Shown here piece after piece: positions 43,304-51,837 of a stretch of 64,000 nt of DNA (position 1 is its first letter; every line of letters starts with the position of its first letter). A model generated the notes under the pieces. It did not search any database. It saw only the letters and a program-made list of their open reading frames with translations, and was not told where the DNA came from. Source of the stretch: CAIWHR01 sp963734085. Its GTDB lineage: Bacteria; Pseudomonadota; Gammaproteobacteria; Burkholderiales; Casimicrobiaceae. The position numbers were made by a program, and so were the translations under genes. The DNA lies in NCBI GenBank assembly GCA_963734085.1, contig CAVTFT010000021.1, forward strand, positions 124,001 to 188,000. The letters run 5' to 3'.

Positions 43304-45012
43304 TGGAAATCGTTCGCCGCGCCGTTCCAACCGCCGCCGCGACGCTCGTCTCGGCAGGCGTCGATCCGGTGCTGGCCCGGGTGTTCGCGGCGCGCGGCAT
43401 CGAGACGCCCGACGAGCTCGACGCCGATCTCGCGCGCCTGCCGCCGTTCGCGCTGCTCAAGGGCATCGACGCCGCGTCGGCGCGGCTCGCCGACGCGATC
43501 GTGCGGCGCGAAAAGATCCTCATCGTCGCCGACTACGACGCCGACGGGGCGACGGCGTGCGCGGTCGGCATGCGCGGCCTCGCCGCAATGGGCGCCGATG
43601 TCGCTTTCCTCGTGCCGAACCGCTTCGAGCACGGCTACGGCCTCACGCCGGAAATCGTCTTGCAGGCGGCCGCGTTCGCGCCGCGCCTCATCGTCACCGT
43701 CGACAACGGGATCGCGAGTCACGACGGCGTTGCGCAGGCGGCAAGCCTGGGGATCGAAGTGCTGGTCACCGACCATCATCTCCCCGCGGCAACGCTTCCC
43801 TCCCCGGCGCTGATCGTCAATCCCAACCAGCCCGGCTGCCCATTTCCGGCGAAGCACCTCGCGGGCGTCGGCGTGATGTTCTACGTGCTGATGGCCACGC
43901 GTGCGGTGCTGCGCGAGCGCGGCCACTTTGCGGGGCGGGCGGAGCCGAACCTGGCCACGCTGCTCGACCTGGTCGCACTCGGCACGATCGCCGACGTCGT
44001 GCGTCTCGACCGGGTGAACCGCGCGCTCGTCGCGCAAGGTCTCGCGCGCATTCGCGGCGGTAGAGCGCAGGCCGGCATCGAGGCGCTCTTCGCCGCGGCC
44101 GGCCGCGACGCGCGATCCGCGAGCGCCTACGACCTCGGCTTTTTCATCGGCCCGCGCCTGAACGCCGCCGGTCGGCTTGCCGACATGACGGTCGGCATCC
44201 GCTGCCTGCTCGCGGACACCGCAGTCGCAGCTCTGCCGCTCGCCGCGCTGCTCGACCGCTGGAATCGCGAGCGGCGCGACGTCGAGGCGACGATGCAGCA
44301 GGAAGCGCTGGCGGAGCTCGAGCTCTCCGCGGAAGACTCCGATGCCGATCCCGCGTATACGCTGTGCGTCTACCGGCCGGCATGGCATCAGGGTGTCGTC
44401 GGCATCGTCGCCGCGCGGCTCAAGGACCGCTACCACCGGCCGACGATCGTCTTTGCGCGCGGCGCCGCCGGCGAGCTCAAAGGCTCGGGCCGGTCGATCG
44501 CAGGCTTTCACCTGCGTGATGCGCTCGACCTCGTCGCCAAGCGCGCGCCGGGCACGCTCCAGAAGTTCGGCGGTCACGCCTATGCAGCGGGACTCTCGCT
44601 CGCGGAAGCCGACCTGCCGCGCTTTGCGGCGGCGTTCGAGTCGATCGCCCGCGAGCAGCTCACGCCGGCGCAGCTCCACCGCACGCTCGACTCCGACGGC
44701 AGCCTCGGCGCCGGCGAGCTCACGTACGATCTCGCGCGGGCACTCGGCGACGAAGTGTGGGGCCAGGGATTTCCGGCGCCGGTGTTCGACGATCTCTTCG
44801 CGGTGATCGAGCAGCGGATCGTCGGCGGCAAGCACAGCCGGCTCGTGCTCGAGCGCAGCATCGAAGGCGCGGGTCCGCGGTTCGCGGCGATTCTGTTCAA
44901 CCACGCCGAAACGCTCCCGCCGTCGATCCGCGCGGCGTACCGCCCCGACGTCAACGAATGGAACGGTACGGCATCGCTGCAGCTCGTGATCGAGCACTGG
45001 CAGAACGCGTAA
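43303..45012 (+). CDS. recJ: Single-stranded-DNA-specific exonuclease RecJ
   Basis: A 569-residue RecJ. DHH-family motifs are intact: VADYDADG (75-82), VDNG (133-136), TDHHLP (156-161), then PRLNAAGRLADM, and DHHA1 motifs GSGRSIAGFHLRDAL and KFGGHAYAAGLSL. It degrades single-stranded DNA 5' to 3' in recombination and mismatch repair. GAGGTG precedes the ATG at 43303, which shares a base with the upstream stop. Confidence 0.96.
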   Translation: MEIVRRAVPTAAATLVSAGVDPVLARVFAARGIETPDELDADLARLPPFALLKGIDAASARLADAIVRREKILIVADYDADGATACAVGMRGLAAMGADVAFLVPNRFEHGYGLTPEIVLQAAAFAPRLIVTVDNGIASHDGVAQAASLGIEVLVTDHHLPAATLPSPALIVNPNQPGCPFPAKHLAGVGVMFYVLMATRAVLRERGHFAGRAEPNLATLLDLVALGTIADVVRLDRVNRALVAQGLARIRGGRAQAGIEALFAAAGRDARSASAYDLGFFIGPRLNAAGRLADMTVGIRCLLADTAVAALPLAALLDRWNRERRDVEATMQQEALAELELSAEDSDADPAYTLCVYRPAWHQGVVGIVAARLKDRYHRPTIVFARGAAGELKGSGRSIAGFHLRDALDLVAKRAPGTLQKFGGHAYAAGLSLAEADLPRFAAAFESIAREQLTPAQLHRTLDSDGSLGAGELTYDLARALGDEVWGQGFPAPVFDDLFAVIEQRIVGGKHSRLVLERSIEGAGPRFAAILFNHAETLPPSIRAAYRPDVNEWNGTASLQLVIEHWQNA

Positions 45013-45220
45013 GCGGACCGATGTCGCGCCGCACGTGGTGGCGGGCGGCGGGTGGCGGCCGGTGCGGCAGGCCCGCCCTGCCAATGCGCGCACCCGCAAC
45101 ATCGATGGTCATAAGGGGCGCCGATGCAACGCGCCTTCCACGAAATTGGTTTGGCTATCTACTTGTTTATAGGTTGATTCACGTCAATCCGTCCATCTCG
45201 GCGCATTGATTGCGCCAGGG

Positions 45221-45248
45221 TTGTGCAACGCACCAAGATGACTATAAT
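45221..45248 (+). promoter_or_regulatory. Sigma-70-like promoter of the SDR gene
   Basis: TTGTGC (45221-45226), a 16-base spacer and a perfect TATAAT (45243-45248) lie 58 bases upstream of the ATG at 45307. A weaker second candidate is TTGGTT/TATAGG (45146-45173) in the same AT-rich patch. The rest of the 294-base space after recJ holds nothing else recognised. Confidence 0.6.
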
Positions 45249-45306
45249 GTGACCGCCTCGGACCGGCGGCTGCCGGGACGACGTCGATCAAAGGGAGCCC
45301 AAAAGA

Positions 45307-46047
45307 ATGCGTCTGGTGGACAAGGTCTCGATCATCACTGGGGCGGGGTCCGGTATCGGGCACGCAACCGCCGTCAAGTTCGCCAAGGAAGGTGCCAAGA
45401 TCGCCGTCTGCGACATCAACGAGCAGGCCGCGCGGAAGGTCGCGAGGGAAATCAACGATGACGGCGGCGAGGCGATCCATTTTCATGTCGACGTCACCGA
45501 CACCGACAGCATTGCGCGGATGGTCGACGGCGTGATGGATAAATGGGGACGCATCGACACGCTGGTCAACAACGCCGGCATCGTCCAGGACGCGCAGTTG
45601 AAGAAGATGACCGAGGACCAGTTCGACTGCGTGATCGACGTCAACCTGAAAGGTGTCTACAACTGCACGAAAGCGGTCGTCGACATCATGCTGCACCAGC
45701 ACTGCGGCTGCATCCTCAACGCATCGTCGATCGTCGGCATCTACGGCAACTTCGGGCAGACCAACTACGCAGCGAGCAAGTTCGCCGTCATCGGGATGAT
45801 GAAGACTTGGGCACGCGAGCTCGGCAAGAAGGGCATCCGCGCCAATGCGATCTGTCCGGGCTTCATCGAAACGCCGATCCTGAAGTCGATGCCGCACAAG
45901 ATCGTCCAGATGATGGAAGACAAGGTGCCGATGGGCCGGCTCGGACGGCCCGAGGAGATCGCCAACACGTATGCGTGGCTCGCCTCCGACGAGGCGTCCT
46001 ACATCAACGGCGCCGTGATCGAGGTTTCGGGCGGCGTCACTATTTGA
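45307..46047 (+). CDS. Short-chain dehydrogenase/reductase, FabG/PhaB-like
   Basis: A 246-residue classical SDR: cofactor motif TGAGSGIGHATAV (about 11-23), an acidic residue after strand 2 (VCDIN) that favours NAD(H), NNAGI, and catalytic S-Y-K in NASSIVGIYGNFGQTNYAAS with K four residues after Y. AAGGGAG precedes the ATG. It could reduce a 3-oxoacyl or similar substrate. It is not next to acyl-carrier or PHA genes, so FabG or PhaB identity is not claimed. Confidence 0.88.
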   Translation: MRLVDKVSIITGAGSGIGHATAVKFAKEGAKIAVCDINEQAARKVAREINDDGGEAIHFHVDVTDTDSIARMVDGVMDKWGRIDTLVNNAGIVQDAQLKKMTEDQFDCVIDVNLKGVYNCTKAVVDIMLHQHCGCILNASSIVGIYGNFGQTNYAASKFAVIGMMKTWARELGKKGIRANAICPGFIETPILKSMPHKIVQMMEDKVPMGRLGRPEEIANTYAWLASDEASYINGAVIEVSGGVTI

Positions 46048-46219
46048 CGACCCGCGCGTCCGCGGCCGGATGGGCCGGTGCGCGAGCGCGTGGCTGTGGA
46101 CGTCGGTTGCAGGCATTTCGACCGCCACTCGCCGTTTCGGCCGTCGGCCGTTCGGCCGACTTGAGTCCGACACGCGCGGCGCGGTACGATTCGCGATGCC
46201 TTCGCTCGCGAGCCTCCCC

Positions 46220-46795
46220 ATGCGCCATCGTCTTTCCATTGCCCTCGCTGCGCTCGTGCTCGTGACGGCGCACGCCACCGCGCAGAAGGGCGATACCGCG
46301 CCTCCCCCCGAGAAATACCTCTGCCCGAACACGGCCGGCGCCACGGCCGTCGATTGCTTTCTCGACGCCGTCGAGCATCTGTACACGATGTGCCGGCAGG
46401 TGAAGAGCATCGAGATCATCGAGTTCGGCTACGAAAAATCCGAAGAGGGCGTCAACGGCGCCAAGAGCGAGTACTGCATCGACAAGCACAAAGTGTCGAT
46501 GACGCGCCCGTACCAGGCTGCGCTGCGCGAGGCGACCGGCAGCCGTTCCGCAGTCGATGACTTGCGCGGACTGCACGAGTCGTGGTTGAAAGCGCTGGCC
46601 GAGCTCAAATGGAGGCCGCCCGAGACGGACGCCGATTACAAGATGCGGGTCGCGATGCCCTACGAATCCTTCCGCGAGCAAGCGGCTGCCGTCCGTACGG
46701 CACTCGCGAGCAGCACCACGAAAGCGGCCGCCGCGCCGGCGCCGCACAAGAGCGGCGCCGCCAGGGCCACGGCCAAGAAAAGCAGCCCGAACTGA
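46220..46795 (+). CDS. Exported protein of unknown function, four to five cysteines
   Basis: A 191-residue protein with a good signal peptide (MRHRLSIALAALVLVTAHATA, about 1-21; an ATG at 46196 would add eight residues). The mature part has cysteines in YLCPNT, VDCFLD, TMCRQV and EYCIDK, which could form two disulfides in the periplasm, and an Ala/Lys-rich tail. No family recognised. Its stop overlaps the most likely start of the helicase gene as CTGA, implying coupled translation. Confidence 0.65.
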   Translation: MRHRLSIALAALVLVTAHATAQKGDTAPPPEKYLCPNTAGATAVDCFLDAVEHLYTMCRQVKSIEIIEFGYEKSEEGVNGAKSEYCIDKHKVSMTRPYQAALREATGSRSAVDDLRGLHESWLKALAELKWRPPETDADYKMRVAMPYESFREQAAAVRTALASSTTKAAAAPAPHKSGAARATAKKSSPN

Positions 46796-48825
46796 GCACA
46801 CCCATCCTCGATCCCTCGCCCACGGACGCCGAATCCGCGCCGGCTCCCGCGTCCGCGACGCATCTCGCCGCGATCTTCGGTGAGGGCGGAACGCTCGCCC
46901 GCGCGCTTTCCGGATTCCGCCTCCGCCCACAGCAACTCGCGATGGCCGAAGCGGTGGCGCAGGCGATTCGCGCGCGCGCTTCCCTCATCGCCGAAGCCGG
47001 CACCGGCACCGGCAAGACATTCGCCTATCTCGTCCCCGCGCTCGAGGACGGCGGCAAGGTCATCGTTTCCACCGGCACGAAGACGCTGCAGGACCAGCTC
47101 TTTCAGCGCGACTTGCCACTTGTGCGCACCGCACTCGGCGTGCCGGTCACGCTGGCGCTCCTCAAGGGCCGCGCCAACTACGTCTGCCATCATCATCTCG
47201 AACGCACGGCGGCCGAAGGCCGTTTGCCTTCGCGCGAGGACGGCCGCCATCTCGCGAAGATCATCGCGTTTGCACGCGCAAGCGATACGGGCGATCGCAG
47301 CCTCGTCGCCGATGTTCCGGAGCACGCAACGATCTGGCCGCTCGTGACGTCGACCCGCGACAATTGCCTCGGCGCCGACTGCGCCCACCACGCCGAATGC
47401 TTCGTGCTGAAGGCGCGCAAGGCGGCGCTCGAAGCCGACGTCGTCGTGATCAACCATCACCTGTTCTTCGCCGACGTGATGTTGCGCGACGAAGGGTTGG
47501 CGGAGCTCCTGCCGGCGTGCAATACGGTGATCCTCGACGAGGCCCATCAGCTTCCCGACACGGCAACGCTCTTTTTCGGCGAGCAGGTGACGGCGGGACA
47601 GCTCGCCGAGCTCGCACGCGACGCCGAGGTCGCGGCACACGCGGGCGCGAGGGAAGTCGCCGAGCTTCCCGATGCGGCTTCGGGCGTGGGGCCCGCGATC
47701 CGCAAGCTTCGTCTCGCGCTTGGCGACACGCCGGGGAAGCTCGCGCAAGGCGTCGCCATCGGGCGCGAGGGCTTCGTCGAAGCCGTGGACGAGCTCACCG
47801 CGGCGCTCGACCGGCTCGCCACCGAGCTCTCGCTCTTCGCCGAGCGCAGCGAAGATCTCGGCAACTGCGCGCGTCGCGCGACCGACGCCGCGGCGTGCCT
47901 CGCGCGCTGGTGGGGCGGCCGCGAAGAAGACGCCCGAAGTGCCTCCGGCGACGGCAACGGATGGATCCGCTGGGTCGACGTGACGACTCAGGGCTGGCAG
48001 CTCCATGCCTCGCCGCTTTCGGTCGCCGACCTGTTCGCGAAACAGGTGGCGGAATCGGGCCGCGCGTGGATCTTCACGTCGGCCACACTCGCCGTCGGCC
48101 GCGACTTTTCGCTCTACCAGCGCGAGCTCGGCCTCGCCGACACCGCGACCGGATGCTGGGAGTCACCGTTCGACTACGGCGCGCAGGCGCTGCTCTACGT
48201 GCCGCGCGATCTCCCCGCGCCGAACTCGCGCGAGCACACCGAGGCCGTCGTCGCTGCCGCGTTACCCGTGTTGCGCGCAAGTCGCGGCCGCGCGTTCCTG
48301 CTGTTCACGACGCTCCGCGCACTCGCCCAGGCGCGAGAGCTTCTCGCCCTGTCCTTCGCGCGCGAACGATTGCCGTGGCCGCTGCTTGCGCAAGGCGAAG
48401 GTTCCAGAAGCGAGCTCCTGTCGCGCTTTCGCGAGCTCGGCAACGCGGTGCTGCTCGGCAGCGCGAGCTTCTGGGAGGGTGTGGACGTGCCGGGCGACGC
48501 ACTGTCGGTCGTCGTCATCGACAAGCTGCCGTTTGCGCCGCCCGACGATCCCTTGCTCGCGGCGCGCCTCGAAGCGCTGCGTGCTGCGGGCGGCAACCCG
48601 TTCTTCGACTACCAGCTGCCGCAGGCGGTGATCGCGCTGAAGCAGGGTGCGGGCCGGCTGATCCGGACGGAAACCGACCGCGGCGTGCTGATGATCTGCG
48701 ACCCCCGTCTCACCGACAAGGCGTACGGCAAGCGGATCTGGAAAAGCCTGCCGCCGATGCAGCGCACGCGGGAGATCGCTGAGGTCGAGAAGTTCTTCGC
48801 AGCTACGCGTGAAGGCGCCGACTAA
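46792..48825 (+). CDS. DinG-family ATP-dependent helicase (YoaA-like), start uncertain
   Basis: About 677 residues of an XPD/DinG-type helicase. The motifs are FRLRPQQLAMAEAV (Q-motif), Walker A EAGTGTGKT (about 68-76), four cysteines for an Fe-S cluster (NYVC, DNCLG, ADC and AEC), the DEAH box ILDEAHQLPD, FTSATL, LLGSASFWEGVDVPG and QGAGRLIRTETD. It unwinds DNA 5' to 3' in repair. No ATG, GTG or TTG lies in frame between 46610 and the Q-motif. The CTG at 46792, overlapping the previous stop as CTGA, is my best start; ATG 46609 or GTG 46582 would read through the upstream gene in another frame. Confidence 0.9.
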   Translation: MSTPILDPSPTDAESAPAPASATHLAAIFGEGGTLARALSGFRLRPQQLAMAEAVAQAIRARASLIAEAGTGTGKTFAYLVPALEDGGKVIVSTGTKTLQDQLFQRDLPLVRTALGVPVTLALLKGRANYVCHHHLERTAAEGRLPSREDGRHLAKIIAFARASDTGDRSLVADVPEHATIWPLVTSTRDNCLGADCAHHAECFVLKARKAALEADVVVINHHLFFADVMLRDEGLAELLPACNTVILDEAHQLPDTATLFFGEQVTAGQLAELARDAEVAAHAGAREVAELPDAASGVGPAIRKLRLALGDTPGKLAQGVAIGREGFVEAVDELTAALDRLATELSLFAERSEDLGNCARRATDAAACLARWWGGREEDARSASGDGNGWIRWVDVTTQGWQLHASPLSVADLFAKQVAESGRAWIFTSATLAVGRDFSLYQRELGLADTATGCWESPFDYGAQALLYVPRDLPAPNSREHTEAVVAAALPVLRASRGRAFLLFTTLRALAQARELLALSFARERLPWPLLAQGEGSRSELLSRFRELGNAVLLGSASFWEGVDVPGDALSVVVIDKLPFAPPDDPLLAARLEALRAAGGNPFFDYQLPQAVIALKQGAGRLIRTETDRGVLMICDPRLTDKAYGKRIWKSLPPMQRTREIAEVEKFFAATREGAD

Positions 48826-48910
48826 CTCGCGCCCGCGGCCTCCGATCCGACTGGCGCGAATCGTTATTCCGGGCCGTCGGCCGCTAGCGTTGACTCGCGA
48901 TTGCTCGCAT

Positions 48911-48935
48911 CCCCTTGCCGCTTCGCGGCGAGGGG
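48911..48935. other. GC hairpin between dinG-type gene and bamD
   Basis: An 11-base-pair stem (48911-48921 with 48925-48935, one G-T pair, 3-base loop TTC) lies between the two convergent stops. Neither strand has a T-run after it, so it may be a weak bidirectional stop or an mRNA-protecting structure. Confidence 0.4.
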
Positions 48936-48957
48936 CCCCTGCTCGCCGCTCGCAACG

Positions 48958-49788
48958 CTACCAGAACTTCCACCACGGCTTGTCGGGAACGCCGGTGACG
49001 TACGGGCTCGTGGGAAACGTCCGCGCGAGGATCTGCTGCGAATCGTCGCGCAACTGCGGGAGGCCGAGCTTGTCGTAGCTTTTCACCAGCAGCTCGAGCG
49101 CGTCCTCGTTCGCCGGGGTCCGCGGATAAGTGACGAGCGCCCCTTGCGCGCGGTTCACCGCCGCGATGTAGGCCCCGCGATTGTAGTAGTAGCGCGCGAC
49201 CTTCACTTCGTAGGTCGCAAGCGCATTGGTGAGGTACTTCATCCGGTCGAGCGAATCCCCCGCGTAGCGGCTGTCGGGGAACTTGGTGACGAGCTCGTTG
49301 AACGCCGCGAAGGACTCGCGCATCGCCTTCGGCTCGCGCTCCGACAGATCGAGCTCGTAGACGTAGCCGAGAATCCCCTGATCCTCGCGAAAGTTGACGA
49401 GGCCCTTCAGGTAATACGCGTAATCGACGTTCGGATGATTGGGATAAGTGCGGATGAAGCGGTCGCAGGCGGCCACCGCGGCGGCGGTCTCGCCGGCGCG
49501 GTAGTTCGCATACGCGCCTTCGAGAATCGCCTGCTGCGCGTAGCGGCCGTAGGGAAAGCGCGACTCCAGTGTCTCGAAGAGCTTGACCGCCCGCGTATAA
49601 TTTCCCTGCGCCAGCGCGCCGTGCGCCTCTTCGTAGAGACGTTGCGCCGACCACGACGCGGTCTCGTCCTTGACTTCGGGCAGCAGGCCGCAGCCGGAAA
49701 GCATGAACGCGACGACGAGCGCGGCGATGAACGCGAGCCAACCCGCGCGGCGGCCGGCAGGCAGAGCGGAAAACGTCGATGCGGACAT
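48958..49788 (-). CDS. bamD: Outer membrane assembly lipoprotein BamD
   Basis: A 276-residue lipoprotein with lipobox MLSGC (C33 would be lipidated) and five TPR-like helical repeats over about 42-245, including GNYTRAVKLFETLESRFPYG and KFPDSRYAGDSL. With BamA it inserts beta-barrel proteins into the outer membrane. The gene is divergent from rluD, the usual arrangement in these bacteria. Upstream 65 bases hold the two promoters. Confidence 0.95.
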   Translation of the reverse strand: MSASTFSALPAGRRAGWLAFIAALVVAFMLSGCGLLPEVKDETASWSAQRLYEEAHGALAQGNYTRAVKLFETLESRFPYGRYAQQAILEGAYANYRAGETAAAVAACDRFIRTYPNHPNVDYAYYLKGLVNFREDQGILGYVYELDLSEREPKAMRESFAAFNELVTKFPDSRYAGDSLDRMKYLTNALATYEVKVARYYYNRGAYIAAVNRAQGALVTYPRTPANEDALELLVKSYDKLGLPQLRDDSQQILARTFPTSPYVTGVPDKPWWKFW

Positions 49789-49853
49789 GCGGTACCCGAA
49801 GCGCTGGACGACTGCAGATTATAGCTGACCATCCGCTCCGTCCCGAGGCTACC

Positions 49854-50846
49854 TTGTCCGCTCCAAGGTCTTCCACCACCTCCCGGCCATCCGTTGCGCA
49901 ACCGGATTCGGGCCGGGTCGATGCCGGTGGGGACGCGCCGATCCACGTCGTCGACCTCGCCGGCGACGCCGCGGGCCGCCGCTTCGACGCGGCACTCGCC
50001 GCCGCATTGCCGCAATACTCGCGCAGCCGCTTGCGCGCCTGGATCGACGCAGGGCGCGTAACAGTGGACGGCGTCGCGCCCGATCCGACGCAGAAAGTGC
50101 GCGGCGACGAGCATGTCGTCGTGCGGCCGCCAGCGGAGCCGCTCGACACATCGGCCGCGCCCGAAGCGATTGCGCTCGCGATCGTCGACGAGGACGACGC
50201 GCTGATCGTGATCGACAAGCCCGCCGGGCTCGTCGTGCATCCCGGCGCAGGCAACCGCGCCGGCACGCTGCAGAACGCGCTCCTCCACCATGCGCCGCAG
50301 CTCGCAGCCGTCCCGCGCGCCGGCATCGTCCATCGGCTCGACAAGGACACGACCGGGTTGCTCGTCGTCGCGAAGACGATTTCCGCGCAGACCGATCTCG
50401 TGCGCCAGCTCGCCGCACGCAGCGTGAAGCGCGAATACGTGGCGCTGATCGCCGGCGACCTCGCGCGGGGCGGCACCGTCGATGCGCCGATCGGCCGCCA
50501 TCCGACGCGCCGCACGACGATGGCGGTCGTCGCGACCGGCAAGCCCGCGCGCACGCATTACGACGTCGTCGAGCGTTTCGGCGTCGCGACGCTGCTCGCG
50601 TGTCGGCTCGAGACCGGCCGCACGCATCAGATCCGCGTGCATTTCGCATCGCTCGGTCATCCGCTGGTCGGCGATCCTGCGTATGGCAAGCGGAGCGGCA
50701 TCCGCTTCGGGCGGCAGGCGCTGCATGCCGCGCGGCTTGCGCTCGTGCATCCAGTGACCGGCGCGAACTGCAGATGGGAGTCGCCGTTACCTTCAGACTT
50801 CGCTGCGCTGCTCGTCCTGCTCCGCGCCGGCAGCAAGGCACGATGA
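49854..50846 (+). CDS. rluD: 23S rRNA pseudouridine synthase RluD, TTG start
   Basis: A 330-residue RluA-family synthase with an S4 RNA-binding domain (about 43-90) and catalytic motif HRLDKDTTG (160-168, D163). It makes pseudouridines in helix 69 of 23S rRNA. The proposed TTG start at 49854 has GAGG upstream and avoids overlap with bamD; the longer frame from 49779 would overlap the divergent bamD start. The next gene, pgeF, is a usual partner. Confidence 0.92.
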   Translation: MSAPRSSTTSRPSVAQPDSGRVDAGGDAPIHVVDLAGDAAGRRFDAALAAALPQYSRSRLRAWIDAGRVTVDGVAPDPTQKVRGDEHVVVRPPAEPLDTSAAPEAIALAIVDEDDALIVIDKPAGLVVHPGAGNRAGTLQNALLHHAPQLAAVPRAGIVHRLDKDTTGLLVVAKTISAQTDLVRQLAARSVKREYVALIAGDLARGGTVDAPIGRHPTRRTTMAVVATGKPARTHYDVVERFGVATLLACRLETGRTHQIRVHFASLGHPLVGDPAYGKRSGIRFGRQALHAARLALVHPVTGANCRWESPLPSDFAALLVLLRAGSKAR

Positions 50847-50931
50847 GCGCCGCCGGGCCGCCCCAAGGCGCGAATTGCTCCCCCTTGGGGGGCAGCGCAG
50901 CGGCGACAGCCGCAAGCGTGGGGGCACACCG
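50847..50931. repeat. Intergenic hairpin repeat between rluD and pgeF
   Basis: The whole 85-base space is a GC-rich structured string: CCCCAAGG (50861-50868) and CCTTGGGG (50883-50890) form an inverted repeat, followed by GGCAGCGCAGCGGCGACAGC and CCGCAAGCGTGGGGGC. Closely similar CCCCTTGGGG-type strings are familiar as dispersed intergenic repeats in Burkholderiales (from memory). Only this copy was seen in the window. Confidence 0.55.
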
Positions 50932-51744
50932 ATGAAGTGTGGGCGACGTGCTCCGCTCGCACACCAGCTCCGCGAGCACGGGATCGACTGGATTCTGCCG
51001 GAGTGGCCCGTCGCTCCACGCGTGCAGGCGCTCGTCACCACCCGCTCGGGCGGTGTCAGCCGCGGACCCTACGCGACGATGAACCTGGGACGGCACACGG
51101 CGGACGACGCGAACTGCGTCGCCGAAAACGAGCGCCGCCTCGCCGCGTTTCTGCCCTCGCCGCCGGTATGGCTCGACCAGGTGCACGGCGCCGCGGTTGC
51201 GGTGCTCGGCGCCGGAACCGTCGCGGCCGCGAAGACTGCCGATGCCGCCGTCACGCGCGAGCGCGGAATCGTCTGTGCGGTGCTCGTCGCCGATTGCCTT
51301 CCGGTGCTCTTGGCAGATCGCCACGGCAGCGTCGTCGGCGTTGCGCACGCCGGCTGGCGCGGACTCGTCGCGGGCGTGGTCGAAGCGACGGTGGCAGCGC
51401 TTGGCAACCTCGGCGCGGGAACGAACGAGCTCGTGGCATGGCTCGGACCGGCGATCGGACCTGCGGCGTTCGAAGTCGGCGCCGACGTGCGCGGCGCGCT
51501 CCTCGCGCGCGATGCGGCGCTCGCGCAATGCTTCGTTCCGCACAACGACGGCAAGTGGCTGGCCGACCTTTACGCAATCGCGCGGAATCGCCTCGCCATA
51601 GCAGGTGTAACGCAGGTCGGCGGCGGCGGCTATTGCACCAGAACCGACGCAACGCGCTTTTTCAGTTATCGGCGCGAGCGCGCATCCGGACGCATGGCGG
51701 CGCTCGCATGGCTCGCACGGGACGGCGAAGCAACGCACGTATAA
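50932..51744 (+). CDS. pgeF: Peptidoglycan editing factor PgeF (laccase-domain, YfiH family)
   Basis: A 270-residue multicopper-like fold protein with the three conserved zinc/copper ligands H85 (LDQVHG), C122 (VADCLPV) and H139 (AHAGWRG). In Escherichia coli the family cleaves wrongly built UDP-MurNAc-L-Ser peptides, and other members act on purine nucleosides. The ATG at 50932 suits the family N-terminus. It follows rluD, its usual neighbour, and precedes phaC by 93 bases. Confidence 0.92.
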   Translation: MKCGRRAPLAHQLREHGIDWILPEWPVAPRVQALVTTRSGGVSRGPYATMNLGRHTADDANCVAENERRLAAFLPSPPVWLDQVHGAAVAVLGAGTVAAAKTADAAVTRERGIVCAVLVADCLPVLLADRHGSVVGVAHAGWRGLVAGVVEATVAALGNLGAGTNELVAWLGPAIGPAAFEVGADVRGALLARDAALAQCFVPHNDGKWLADLYAIARNRLAIAGVTQVGGGGYCTRTDATRFFSYRRERASGRMAALAWLARDGEATHV

Positions 51745-51837
51745 TCCAGGCGACACCGGCGCGCCGTCCGTAGCGCTTGCTGCGGCGGTCCCGACGATTA
51801 CGCCTATCCGCTGCCGGCACCTGCTCGCTTGTCCGCG

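Noticed and set aside
46582..46791. Helicase N-terminus starting inside the exported-protein gene
   Set aside because: The translated stretch is low-complexity Arg/Gly text without similarity to DinG proteins, so it is not included, though it remains the only standard-codon alternative.
48911..48935. Hairpin as an intrinsic terminator
   Set aside because: Strong stem but no T-run on either strand, so it is listed only as a hairpin.
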